22,835 nucleotides of DNA from Tolypocladium sp. Sup5 PDA-1 (Eukaryota; Ascomycota; Sordariomycetes; Hypocreales; Ophiocordycipitaceae): the NCBI GenBank assembly GCA_000750105.3, contig JPHH03000136.1:1-22835 (forward strand), in the 5' to 3' direction. Every line of letters starts with the position of its first letter. The stretch's first letter is position 1. Below the pieces are notes generated by a model. The model saw only the letters and a program-made list of their open reading frames with translations. It ran no database searches and was not told the origin of the DNA. A program made the position numbers and the translations under genes. Below, piece after piece: positions 9,342 through 18,897 of this stretch.

Positions 9342-9576
9342 TCCGCCTGAAATAAGACTCGCGTAGTTCATGCTCTGAGCGTCGGTTGGCAGCGCGGCAG
9401 GAAAGCAGTAGATGATGCCCCAAGCAAGCATATACAGGCAAGAAACGCCATTGACAATGAAGCCAAGCACCCCGTTCATCTTGGAACTGCCCATACGAGA
9501 TATTCTTCTGCCCGGTCAATAGGTTGGGCAGAATGCATGCGAGATAGGAGTCACCACTAAGGAGCAGACCAATTGG
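9342..9576 (-). pseudogene. C-terminal fragment of an amino-acid/GABA/choline-type permease
   Basis: Read on the minus strand, the sequence gives GLLLSGDSYLACILPNLLTG, then QKNISYGQF. After one inserted base at about 9483 it continues in the next frame as KMNGVLGFIVNGVSCLYML, AWGIIYCFPAALPTDAQSMN and YASLISGG. This order matches the last membrane segments of fungal APC-superfamily permeases, including the interfacial NLLTGRKN-like loop and the CFP-x-LP...MNYAS signature before the final helix. In functional members it would import amino acids, GABA or choline across the plasma membrane. The N-terminal ten or so helices are absent and the frame is broken, so it is dead. Its upstream edge (about 9570) coincides with the first recognisable hAT codons on the other strand. 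Confidence 0.8.
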
Positions 9577-10076
9577 CTGGTGGAATACAAACGCCAATCG
9601 GTACCCGCGACTGTCTCTGATGGCTGTTGACATGCTCACTATTCCGTCGTCGTCTGCGGAGAGTGAGAGGGGGTTTAGTAGTGCAGGACGTATGATGGCA
9701 CCGTTGAGATGCCGAGTGAGGAGGGAGATAGTGGCGATGGCTCTGTGCATTCGATCATGGAGTAGTGCTGGGATCCACACGCCTTCACTGCCGCTGCTTA
9801 GCCTTAATGATAACTAACGGGTTGATGCACTCGCGTCGCGGAAGGCGACGATCGATATCTAGTCGGCAGCTTAGGACCTGTTCTTAATGGATTTACTTAT
9901 GTCTGCGGCGCCTCTTCCGAAGTCTCCAGTTCCTCCGACGTTATTCTACCTACACCGGGATTAGCCATGCGTTCGATCGAATTCGATTCGAATTCCATCC
10001 AGTCTTGGCATTCGATAGATAACGAATCTACGGGAGTCGCGTTCGATTCGATAGATTCGATAGATGTCTAACCCTG
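9569..10076 (+). mobile_element. 3' remnant of a hAT-family DNA transposon
   Basis: The + frame from about 9569 reads PIGWWNTNANRYPRLSLMAV, then DMLTIPSSSAESERGFSSAG, and ends near SWSSAGI (about 9775). This is the C-terminal dimerisation domain of hAT transposases, with the characteristic W, YP-LS-MA-D-L-IP and S-E-ERxFS motifs. Everything upstream (zinc finger, catalytic DDE core) is missing. Noncoding DNA follows, rich in TTCGAT and GATAGAT subterminal motifs (9972-10060), which are typical transposase-binding repeats. The element ends in GATGTCTAACCCTG, whose complement CAGGGTTAGACATC resembles a hAT terminal inverted repeat. The element cannot move on its own. The 5' end was not found in this window. 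Confidence 0.82.
10061..10076 (+). repeat. Presumed right terminal inverted repeat of the hAT remnant, followed by a candidate target duplication
   Basis: TAGATGTCTAACCCTG closes the block of TTCGAT/GATAGAT subterminal repeats. Its outward reading CAGGGTTAGAC fits the CAGNG start of hAT ends. The next 8 bases (10077-10084, CCATTTAT) would be the target-site duplication, but no partner copy was found upstream, so the boundary is inferred. Confidence 0.6.
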
Positions 10077-10189
10077 CCATTTATGTTTATCCTTCTGAGA
10101 GCAGGCTTGATGTGTCTGTACGTGTGATGCTGTTGAAAAAGTCAAGGAGATTAGAAGCACTCGATGATCGTCTTTGCCTGCTCTTTATG

Positions 10190-10411
10190 TGTTGCGTTGT
10201 GCGGTTCCAATTGCTTGTTGGTCACTTTTCAGGGGGAACATACAGCATCAGAGTCCCAATTGTTGATCATTGAAGCATGCCTCGTCCCTCGCTGTAAGGG
10301 AAATCATCCCATATTTACCTTCCTTCTGGCCTTCGTGCTAAGACGGACGGTTCCTTGCTTTTTCCTAGACCGAGGGCTGCCTAGGTCAACAGCTCAATCC
10401 GACATTAAGTA
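10190..10411. repeat. Dispersed repeat, copy A
   Basis: Collinear with 18898-19240. Both begin TGTTGCGTT-TGCGGTTCC, share CCAATT-TTGATCA and TCCTTGCTTTTTC, and end with CTGCCTA-GTCAAC-GCTC and a short TAAGTA/CAAGTA block. The copies differ by many substitutions and a large indel. Probably an old transposon relic such as a solo LTR; class undetermined. Confidence 0.65.
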
Positions 10412-10724
10412 CAGAATCAAGGTAAACTTTGGGAAATATATATATAAATTAGCAATAGTGGCCCATTCGGCTTAGCTGCCGGGCGTAATAAATTGTGTAT
10501 ATGTAGTATCGAGCCGCCCTTTCTTCTGGTCGATCGTCGAGCGTACCTGACCTCAAGTACCCTCCGCAACCTATCCCCCTTCGGATTATTTAACCTGTTC
10601 ACTACAAGGTATGCATAAAGAATTTCCAGCTTAGACAGCCGCGGACGGAGAGCTCAACTGGGAGCAAAAAACCCCATCTACCTAGATACTTTATGATCTC
10701 TGTTGGGCGACACCACAGAGAGCC

Positions 10725-11147
10725 ATGGAGTCGCCGCAGAAAACAGTCATTGTTGGCGCGGGGCCTGTCGGCTCTCTGGCGGCGTTGTACGCCACTCAGA
10801 GAAGCCATCAGGTCGAGGTACATGAGCTGCGACCAGATCTACGAAACCCGAGCATCAACCCGCTTAATTTCACAAATTCCATCAACTTGGCCGTGTCGGA
10901 GCGCGGCATTAACGCCATGAGACTGGCGGGCCTTCCGACTCTGCTCAAGACAGTCATGGACGACACCATTCCCATGCGCGGCCGCCTGGTTCACGGCAAA
11001 GGTATTGCGGGGAGCATTGTACGAACTCTCTCAAGACGACGACACTAAGGGTCGAGCCATCTACGCAATTGAAGGTCGGATCTCAACTAGCGCCTTCTCG
11101 ACATCCTCGACTCCATGCCTGACGTCAAGCTCATCTTCAACCGTCGG
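10725..11147 (+). pseudogene. bna4: N-terminal fragment of kynurenine 3-monooxygenase
   Basis: The start reads MESPQKTVIVGAGPVGSLAA, an FAD-binding GxGxxG dinucleotide fold. The highly conserved SINLAVSERGINAMR and IPMRGRLVHGK blocks of kynurenine 3-monooxygenase (BNA4) follow. This mitochondrial outer-membrane flavoenzyme hydroxylates kynurenine in tryptophan-to-NAD synthesis. After about 92 codons a small indel near 11003-11012 moves the reading to another frame (GALYELSQDDDTKGRAIYAI). A second shift near 11075 gives SDLN, an in-frame TAG, then RLLDILDSMPDVKLIFNRR. Homology stops at about 11147, roughly a third of the way into the protein (full-length members have about 450-500 residues). 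With two frame breaks, a stop and no C-terminal two-thirds it cannot work. A functional copy presumably exists elsewhere in the genome. Confidence 0.88.
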
Positions 11148-11555
11148 CGGTGTAGTTGGTGATGTCGCTATTGTAACCATCAGCTCACACAGGCAGATGT
11201 TTTGTATCCAGGCGCGTTAGCCGACAACGCGATCGAAACCTCCTCCGCAGAAATCGATGAACGATCTCATGTCATGGGAAATAACAAACGATAAAACTCA
11301 CGAAAGACTTAGTGAATACTCTTATAACTAGGTCCGGGAGCTGTTGATAATCTTGGGCACGGCAAAGGTAGAGGGCGAAGGCAGTAAATGGAGGGTCTTC
11401 AGAAAGGCCGTCCGCAACGTTTTGATAGATATCGACATAAACCGAATGCAGGCAAGCCTTAGGCAATTGAGACTTCAGCTAACCACACACATCTCTGTAT
11501 ATCTGGTGCACGTCCAATTCTGCACGGATGCCGACTCGTTTCGGCTGACATCCAT
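11148..11555. other. Stretch without a recognisable gene
   Basis: Lies between the end of kynurenine monooxygenase homology and the histidine-phosphatase relic. An 85-codon + frame from 11344 and a 64-codon minus frame show no family features. Probably decayed sequence. Confidence 0.4.
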
Positions 11556-11804
11556 TGATCCGGTATCGCAGGGTAGATCGCTTCTCTCCTCCAGGTTCTG
11601 ATCGATAATCAGCCTAGCACCGCTACCTTTGTCGCCGTTATTGACACCGTTCGCATCGATAACGTGTAAAAATCCAGTCAGTGTACTCTGCAGGGCGCGG
11701 TTAAACGGCGAACTCAGGATAACGGCTACGGTGCCGGGATCTGGAAATGTCTTCGCCGTCCGCACACTCCGAGACGTCGAACATTTAGCGTCGGGCGGCT
11801 TCAC
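11556..11804 (-). pseudogene. Fragment of a phosphoglycerate-mutase-like histidine phosphatase
   Basis: The minus-strand frame reads TFPDPGTVAVILSSPFNRAL, QSTLTGF and then LIIDQNLEERSDLPCDTGS. The SSP-x-x-R-x-x-Q-T-x-x-GF block with a later L-E-x-SD-PCDTGS block is typical of fungal histidine phosphatase (branch 1, PGM-like) proteins, and the arginine is a phosphate-pocket residue. The N-terminal RHG catalytic histidine motif and the C-terminal second histidine are absent from the open frame. The piece is about 80 residues of a usual 220-300. It sits 20 nt beyond the stop of the GT32 gene on the same strand. I infer a relic. The family call is moderate. Confidence 0.65.
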
Positions 11805-11823
11805 TGTTAGTCAACATGAATCT

Positions 11824-12837
11824 CTATTGCACCGCTTCTCGCCATCCGCGCACTAAGCTACAGCGCGAAAGTCCCATGTATCTACCGCAACGCCCCCTCA
11901 GGACACAGGCAAGTCCTAGTACAGTGACCAGAAAAGTAACAGCAATAAAAAGAGTGTCCACTCGCACGTGGTCTGCAATGTAATTCAAGACTTGCCCGTC
12001 CGACCCGTGCCACGACCGCCCGGCCGCGTGCCGAATCACCGCCCCCCCGTATCCCTCGTCCAGCAACCCCAGGTCATGTCGCAGCGTGCCATACAACCAC
12101 GCATACTTTCGAAACGCCGACGTCACCATCATTGGCCCCGTGGACCAAAATACCTGGAGGTACGGCAGGAGGATCCGCCTCGAAGCCGCGCCACCGCGCC
12201 GCTTGGCCTCGTAGAGGGCCCATTGCAGGAACGAGGATCCCCGCTCGGCCATGAAGAAGTGGTTACTCAGGCCGAGGGTTCCCGCCGTGGGGGCAAAGAT
12301 GGCTTGCAGGCCGAGGTGTTGTAGGCATGATATTTGTATGGCCGAGCTTGGGTATACGTCCAGGTCTGCGTAGATGCCCCCTTCTGCGTCGACGACTACC
12401 AGCCGAGCCACGTCGGCTCGCTGGATGTTCTGGGGGTAAGCCTCGTATGTCGATAGCAGCCAGGCGTATTTGGTCTTGATGAGTTGGAGAACGTCGTCAT
12501 CGGTCCAGAGCTTGACAGTGTAATTCAGGGGTTCGAGCATGGTCTTCCACGACTCATGGGACGGCTCCACGTCGGTAGAATATGTTCGAACGTCGGCGGT
12601 CTTCCATATTTGGTGAACGAGATTGGGTATTCCGGAGTCGACGTTCGGCCGGGAGTTGTTGAGCGGTTCGAGGGCGGCTGGGGTGCATCCATTGATTACA
12701 TCCATCGACTCTGACAACTGGCCGGCGAAGGCAAAGCCGTCCGCGTAGCTGAGCTGATGGATAACGAAAAAGACAACGAGGGATAGTAAAACCACCGAAA
12801 CGAGCGTCCGTAAGCCGCTCCTGGGAAGGGCTATCAT
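11824..12837 (-). CDS. GT32 family glycosyltransferase, SUR1/CSH1-like, two membrane segments
   Basis: The frame is open from 13227, but the ATG at 12837 is preferred because it gives a 337-residue type II protein. A short basic tail precedes a membrane anchor at about 11-27 (TLVSVVLLSLVVFFVIH). The luminal domain starts at IPNLVHQIWKT (70-80). It has LWTDDD (110-115), QRADVARLVVV (139-149) and the DXD motif in GGIYADLDVY (D158, D160), which binds the metal and sugar nucleotide. YLQVFWSTGPMMVTSAF (226-242) and RSWH (274-277) follow, then a second membrane helix at about 294-313. This layout matches fungal inositol-phosphoceramide mannosyltransferases (Sur1/Csh1) and other OCH1-like GT32 enzymes of the Golgi. 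Substrate is not certain: sphingolipid or glycan mannosylation is likely. An ATG at 12948 would add a 37-residue Pro/Arg-rich extension. No frame defect is seen. Confidence 0.87.
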   Translation of the reverse strand: MIALPRSGLRTLVSVVLLSLVVFFVIHQLSYADGFAFAGQLSESMDVINGCTPAALEPLNNSRPNVDSGIPNLVHQIWKTADVRTYSTDVEPSHESWKTMLEPLNYTVKLWTDDDVLQLIKTKYAWLLSTYEAYPQNIQRADVARLVVVDAEGGIYADLDVYPSSAIQISCLQHLGLQAIFAPTAGTLGLSNHFFMAERGSSFLQWALYEAKRRGGAASRRILLPYLQVFWSTGPMMVTSAFRKYAWLYGTLRHDLGLLDEGYGGAVIRHAAGRSWHGSDGQVLNYIADHVRVDTLFIAVTFLVTVLGLACVLRGRCGRYMGLSRCSLVRGWREAVQ

Positions 12838-13236
12838 TATACATTGTGAAATCGATTGGACCGTCGGGGCGCCGACTGGGAGAGATGGAGCGATGGGTCG
12901 TAACCAAGAAAGAGGGCCGAACTGCAATCGAAGAGGTCGAAGAGGCATCGAACGGCGAGGAATGAATCTAGGGTAAGGGACGATGTAATTTAAAAACAAA
13001 TATCGAGTCCAGTGGTAACGACGTGGTATCGAGAACGGGGCAAAATGTGCTACAGTCGCACACTGAAAAGTCGAGAGATTAGTTTGTAAATGTAAATTGA
13101 ACGAGTCTGCAAATTTCCAGGCATTGTCTTCCCGTACATGCACCCTCACAAAGCGAGACCTCAAGCCGACGACACGGATCACTCCATCACCGGTCGGCGG
13201 CTCTGCACCATCCGCAACCCTTGCCAAAACAGGCTA

Positions 13237-13266
13237 CTCGTCATGCTTCACCTCGTCATGCTTCAC
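13237..13266. repeat. 15-bp perfect tandem duplication
   Basis: CTCGTCATGCTTCAC occurs twice head to tail, upstream of the GT32 open frame. Probably a slippage product, with no known role. Confidence 0.7.
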
Positions 13267-16200
13267 CAGCACAACGAAAGCAGCGCAATGCACCTGACGG
13301 TGACCGCATCGGTCCGGCTGACTTGTCCGCCATGACTCTCAACCCCTAGTCCGTGGACATTCGAGTTAGCGCGTGCGGCAGAACCACTTTGGAAAGGGCG
13401 TACGAGGGAGTGTCAGATGGGCCACGATTTCAATGCGTGCCATTGGCAGGGTTTTTGAGTGCTGAGGCAGGCCCATAGGGTCGCCGCGCGTTTCCTTGCT
13501 CCCTTTTGATTATATAATCTATATTTGTCTTCGACTCCGGCCCTCAACCCACGAGCCCACGCAATCTCCATGCGCTCATGAAAAAGTGTTGAGGCTGTGC
13601 CAAACATCAATGATCCAAGGCTGCGCAAGCGCTTCTCCGCACTATGTCCGACTCGATGCTTTGGACCAGGGGACGCTCCTCCGGGCGTCGGGCGTGATGC
13701 GGGTCTCAATTGGCTTCAACCACATACGTACGAGGAGCTGCAACTCTTCGGTGTTAGAAGGGAATTATTCCACGGGACAGGAACTTGGAAACCGTTGGTT
13801 GGACCGGCGATGGCCGCTTTTGGCCAAGACCGGGCTAGCGATCGGGGGAGCTGCTGAGCGCAAGTGCCCTACGAGGCTACAGTTGGGGTTTTGATGTGCA
13901 GCACAACTGAGCCCCATTTCAACCATTCCATGGACTGGATCCGTCGCCTTAGTCGCGCCGTACCCACGTTAGCGATCATCAACGAACGACCAAAAAAGTA
14001 CGTACGTCAAGTGTCCCCATGGACAATGACACGGACGCGCCCACGCATCTCGGCCGAGCTTAAAACTAGGATTATAATAGCATCCGTCATGGTTGCTGCC
14101 GGTCAGTGCGGGACGGAGTGAAATTGGTGTCTCTGTGAATAAGTTGGGCTACGCGTACGTGCATCAAATGTCTCTGCGTTAGCATCTCGTATTTGCGGAG
14201 ACATCACACACAAAAAGAGGAAGCTGTCTGGATGGGCAAGGGGCAGACGGTATCCAGGACGCCTGCGTCTACCCTTGACGGTGTTCAGCTGCCCACCGTC
14301 GCAACTCCTTACATGTATGCCCTCTCTTGAGGTATTTGTCTACCGAAAAGGATCGTCGGCGCCCGATGCTTGGCGAGAAACGCAAGGTGTCGGCGGATGC
14401 ATTATGCCATAAAGGATTCCCGCAGCTAGGTACAAAGCAGCAGTGCAGGCTGCCAGGTATACGAGTTTTCGGCCATAGCCGGGTCCAGGACAGCTGGAAA
14501 AAGGGGTGATGGGTTCAGTGATGGAAATGCTTGTATGTTCTCACGGAATTCAACCGAGTTCTAGTGGGCATTCGGGAATGAGTTGAACTGCATGTGTGGG
14601 CGTTGCAGTGAGTCGGTTGTACGAACATGCTCCGCCGGCGGTTGAGACCTCAAACGGGATCACCCGCTGCACAGCTCGGACCTCGCGCTCCGAATAAACC
14701 TTGTCCTTTTGTGTCTGTCATCTCCTTGGAACCAACGTTCCCCGTGGGACCATTCCTCTTATCGAATCGACTATTCAGTCTCAATCGAACCAAAATCCCG
14801 CCCCCCTTGAATCAGCCATTCCCTTGAGAGAAAACTCGCAGTCTACCCAGATCCCACTTGTCCTTCGAAGGATTCATTTTTTGCTGATGAAAAGTTTGCT
14901 TCGAATCAAGCCTCAGCTTCAACCCAACCTTGTCCTCTACTTCACGTCCGACGCGTCCGACCGAAAGAATACGTCGAATAACATACCAAACCTGTGCCCG
15001 CGGCGTGGGTGCTGATAATAGCTGCTAGTCTATAAGTAATATGAAGATAGTGAGACTGTCTAAAAGGATAGCTAGATAGACATGGTCCGTTGGACGGCCG
15101 CCATCCCGCAATCTTTGCTGGCAGCCCTTACTTCCGGTTCCTGGCTGCTGCTCCTATGTGATTTAACGCCCCGGATCACATCTTGATCTTTCCCCCAGCA
15201 GCACCTGTGCACAAGTCTCCATCAGGCTGTTTGTACGGTGCCCGATGTGTTCAAGGCTCGCAGACCGGAAGCGCGTCACCTGCTCGCGCACGTGCCGACT
15301 CTTGGGATTCATGTTGACGTGTCTGATGTTAAAATCGATCGGGTTGGCCACTCTATCGGAGGGCATGGCCAAGGAGACAGTTGTCGAAGGGAGTTTGTGG
15401 CTACTAAAGTTTCTAAAACCAGTCGTTAACTTTGGCCAGATTGATACAACGGGGAGCTGAACTGGCCTGGAGACCAAAAGTACGAGACTGGAAGCTCGCC
15501 AACGAGGCAGTATATGCCAGAGCCAGCGGTCGTCTGCCTCGTTTGCCGCCAATGTGAAACTTGCATAGGATGCTGACAATTTCTAGCCTTGATCAACAGA
15601 CAAGAACCGGATGAATGCGTACGGCGAGGACTTGGTGTCGTCCAGCCTGTCTCTCGAGCGTCGTAAGAACACGAGGCATCTATACCCCTTTTTTAGCGTA
15701 ATAGTCATGTTGACTCTCCCCCAAGAAGTCACCGTCAAAGATTTCCCAAAGCCAGCCTTCGAGGCGAAATGTCGGCCTTCGTCTGCACTCGCTCGGATAC
15801 AAAAGCAACCTCAACTCAACAGAAAGATACAAACACATCAAGTACCAACTTCGCCACAGCGCGACGCGTACAGCTACGCGTTGCCGCCCTCAGGTTCGAC
15901 TTCAAGCCTAATATCGTCGTTCCCATGATGTCCATTGGTCAGTTGCACCCCGGAGCTCTAGTCCGGCCGCGCAGAGGCCAATCACGGCGTCACAGCTGGA
16001 CGGCGGCCGTGATCGCCATGGCATTACCACCAACTAAGGTATCATGAACACATACAGTTACACACCACGTCCCCGAGAACCTCAGCGTCGGAAGACGCTT
16101 GGCCAGACTCTGCAAAGTCAAGGAAATCCTAGGGCTACGCATCCCAGAGCGCTGGTCATTCGGCGCCGCGGCCGCCCTGTCTCCTCCGGTCGCCTAGCCT

Positions 16201-16275
16201 TCTCAACAGAGTCTGGGGATGGCTATGGCTGCTGGCTGAGGACTTACATTAGCCGCTACTATAACAGCAGGTCAC

Positions 16276-16309
16276 ATGTTATGAAGTCTCTCAAGTGGAC
16301 TTATAACAT
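16276..16309. repeat. Hairpin-forming inverted repeat in an AT-rich pocket
   Basis: ATGTTATGAAGTC and GACTTATAACAT pair over 12 bp with one bulged base, around a 9-nt loop. The surrounding 16255-16375 is markedly AT-rich. It could be part of a small transposon, a terminator-like structure or chance. Confidence 0.55.
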
Positions 16310-16444
16310 AATGAACTCAGATATAATCTTCTTAATATCGGGATTAATACCACTATTATCTATTATAGCATTCTTGGGCGGGCTACCGTGATTTTGTCTG
16401 CAGAGATGAAGTCAATATACCCCTGCGATTCAGGAGTCGGGAGT

Positions 16445-16860
16445 TTAGGCCACGGGAGACCCACCTGTACCCGGATTTCCAAGCAGTGAACAGCTGAGAC
16501 GCTCCGAAGCCAGAGAAACTCCCTGGCGGAGTGCAGTGTCGACCTTTGTCTTGATGGGGAGGAAGTCCCTCTTGACATCCTCGAGCCCGATCATGTCCAT
16601 CAGAGTGTCCAGGGGTTTGCTTTTGGCCCCTTCAAACTGCTTCATGTGCTGCCAGTCATCCTTGGCCGTGCCTGGCAGTGTGGATTTGTTATCGGACTTA
16701 CCAGAACTTTTGCCTTGTACTAGGGCCTCAGGTCTCTTGTTAGTCTCCGCACTCTTCCGAGCCGCATCCGCCCGCTACTGCTCCTGAACCTGTATCCTAT
16801 TCCGGCCCCCTTTAGCACCTCTAGGTCTGCCGTATGTTGTGCGATGGTCTTCTTCTGTAC
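16445..16860 (-). pseudogene. Fragment of a CbxX/SpoVK-like AAA ATPase
   Basis: On the minus strand, MIGLEDVKRDFLPIKTKVDT followed by ALRQGVSLASERLSCSLLGN and PGTG is the start of the AAA domain of the large fungal CbxX/CfqX (stage V sporulation protein K-like) ATPases. The Walker A lysine is lost: the motif reads GNPGTGGS instead of GNPGTGKT. A stop follows five codons after GNPGTGG. Upstream, a charged linker (RADAARKSAETNKRPEALVQ, then GKSSGKSDNKS) stays in frame back to a TAG at 16775-16777. The same frame continues beyond that stop to about 16860 with basic, low-complexity sequence. The rest of the ATPase core (Walker B, sensor motifs) is not found. A fragmentary, inactive relic. Confidence 0.8.
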
Positions 16861-17040
16861 GAAGGCACCTACTTGTTGAACAAACTCTAGCAAGCCGCTT
16901 ACAGCTTTGAATGGCAGCTCGAATAGATAGCCTCAACACTAAATTTGACTATTGCGACCTTCCTATGCGGCTTAATTTGCCTTCAAAGTCGGGCCTCTTG
17001 GTGTTGAGAGTGGGTGCCGGACGTGGGGTGTGCCGGACCT

Positions 17041-17070
17041 GGGTGGGTTTGGGGGGGTTTGGGGGGTGGG
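17041..17070 (+). other. G-run cluster, candidate G-quadruplex
   Basis: Five G-runs of at least three (lengths 3, 3, 7, 6, 3) are separated by T or TTT within 30 bases. This matches the usual quadruplex pattern with very short loops. It lies in non-coding DNA beside the AAA ATPase relic. Confidence 0.7.
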
Positions 17071-18897
17071 TTGACCTTAACGCCTAATGCAGCCACCACG
17101 CCGCTACTACGTCGCCCCCTTACTCGATACCCATCGTGTACGAGTTTACATTTGTCGCCCGCGCCAATGATCGACGATGGGGCAGGCGCCCTATGCGCCG
17201 TATTGGGGTATCCTGACCTCATGTCAGCTGCACAGGGGTATTCAAAGAAGAATCCATGACTTTTTGCGGTCTTGAGCTGGCGCCAAGTTGGAGCAAGGTC
17301 ACTCTTCGACTTCGCTGTCGCCCGTGCCGTCGGTTGTCAATTGGGACATTAACAGCATATACATAAAGAGTCTACGCCTGATGACCTCTCTCTGGCTGCA
17401 TCTCAACCACGGGGACTGAAGAAGGCGCGAGTCAATTAATAGAGGTGCCGCACTTTAATTTCATATGGGGCCTGCGCCATGCCGACTGTCGCGCGTCGGG
17501 TGCTGTGCCCACAAACACGACACAATTTCACTGTCGGGCCATCGGGGATGCAGAATGAAGAGGCCAGGAGTTCAGCAAGGAAGGCTCTCGAGGCAGCGTA
17601 TAAAAAGCAGCCTGTCTGTTGCTGGGATCGGACATTGTCACATAATTGAGGGTATTAGGATCACGGCTACTACAAGGCATAAGTCTCCTAGCAACAGCGG
17701 TGCCTGGGAGGCAGCAACGCCACAAGGAAGACAACAGCTCTGCCTTCAGAGCTGCAGCCTGATTAAGCTTATGTATAGGAAGACAAACTTACTACCTTCG
17801 CTTAGATGAAAAATCAAGCACTTCTTTGGCCCCCAATTTCCTCCCTCGTGTGTGACACTGTCGCTGGGTCATGGCGGAGGTTCTGATGTGCTGGCAAGTC
17901 GAATTTCCACCGCCTCACCGTCTGTCCCTTGGCGTTGCTGGAACGAAGGACACCATGTTTCGGATACTTCAGTATGGGAAAAAAGATTGTCTGATTGCAA
18001 TGTTTTGTCTGCGTTGAGGGACAAAGTCAAAATGTATGAGCGTATGCAACTAATTTGTGAATATGATCGCTCCCCGAGCGTGCTCATCCCCGTCTGTGAA
18101 GACTTTTCATGTTTAAACAGCGCATGAGCGTGAAATATATCATGCCATGAGGCGAAAGGAATCATCTCATCTCAGCTGCACACACGGCACTCGCTTCTGA
18201 AGAGAGATCAGCCCACCTACAAGTGAGAAACAAGCAACGCCTTCCCGCCGCGCTACCCCTTTTCTTGGACAAACTTTGCAGGACCTGGAAGCCAAAAACG
18301 TCGGCAGATCAAAGACATGCGGCGAAGCGTTTGGTGAGCCTTGTGGCGTTCGAGTCATGACGGGGAGCGATTCGAGCGACGAGCCGGGGAGCCCCGGATG
18401 CATCACATCATCATGGACGTTTGTGTCACTGTGGGCCATGTAACTCGATTTGAGCATAGGGCTTGCTTCATTTGAACATGAAGGAATACTTGCCTATTTT
18501 CGGCTGTGGCCTTGTCTCTTTGCGGTGGTGTCGAGCCCCCAGCCTCAACCCGCTACTTACTTGTTCTGTTTGCCTGCAGCCGGCTCGGCTGCACGTTCCT
18601 TACTTTGGTCACAAAATACGACATTGATGATGCTGGTCGAGGTGCGCGGCTTTAATTAAAGGAGCAATTGGGTTTGAGTTTCGGCGCTGTTCCTGGCGTC
18701 CCGGAATTAAGCATGAGTTTCGGTTCCCAACGCGCCTTGCCAGTCGCGTTTCGTTAACATTAACGACCGTAATGCCCAGTGAGCAATACTGGGGAAGTGT
18801 CTCACTGCGTTGAATCTTTACGATCCCGCAAAGGGGCATCACGGCTCGGGCAGGAATTCGCCAAGGCATGGAAACATGCCAGTCGGTGACGGAGTAC

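Larger units (their letters stand above)
12838..16440. other. Long stretch without a recognisable gene
   Basis: The first few hundred bases are the probable promoter of the GT32 gene on the minus strand. Beyond that, frames of up to 140 codons on both strands show no recognisable domain. Two leader-like segments, C/A-rich and followed by ATG (about 14760-14890 and 15785-15925), resemble fungal gene starts but lead into short frames only. The stretch also holds a 15-bp tandem duplication (13237-13266) and an AT-rich pocket with a hairpin (16276-16309). Confidence 0.45.

Noticed and set aside
15163..15579. A 138-codon minus frame and overlapping + frames of 63-71 codons
   Set aside because: No recognisable motifs in any frame; the coding strand cannot be decided.
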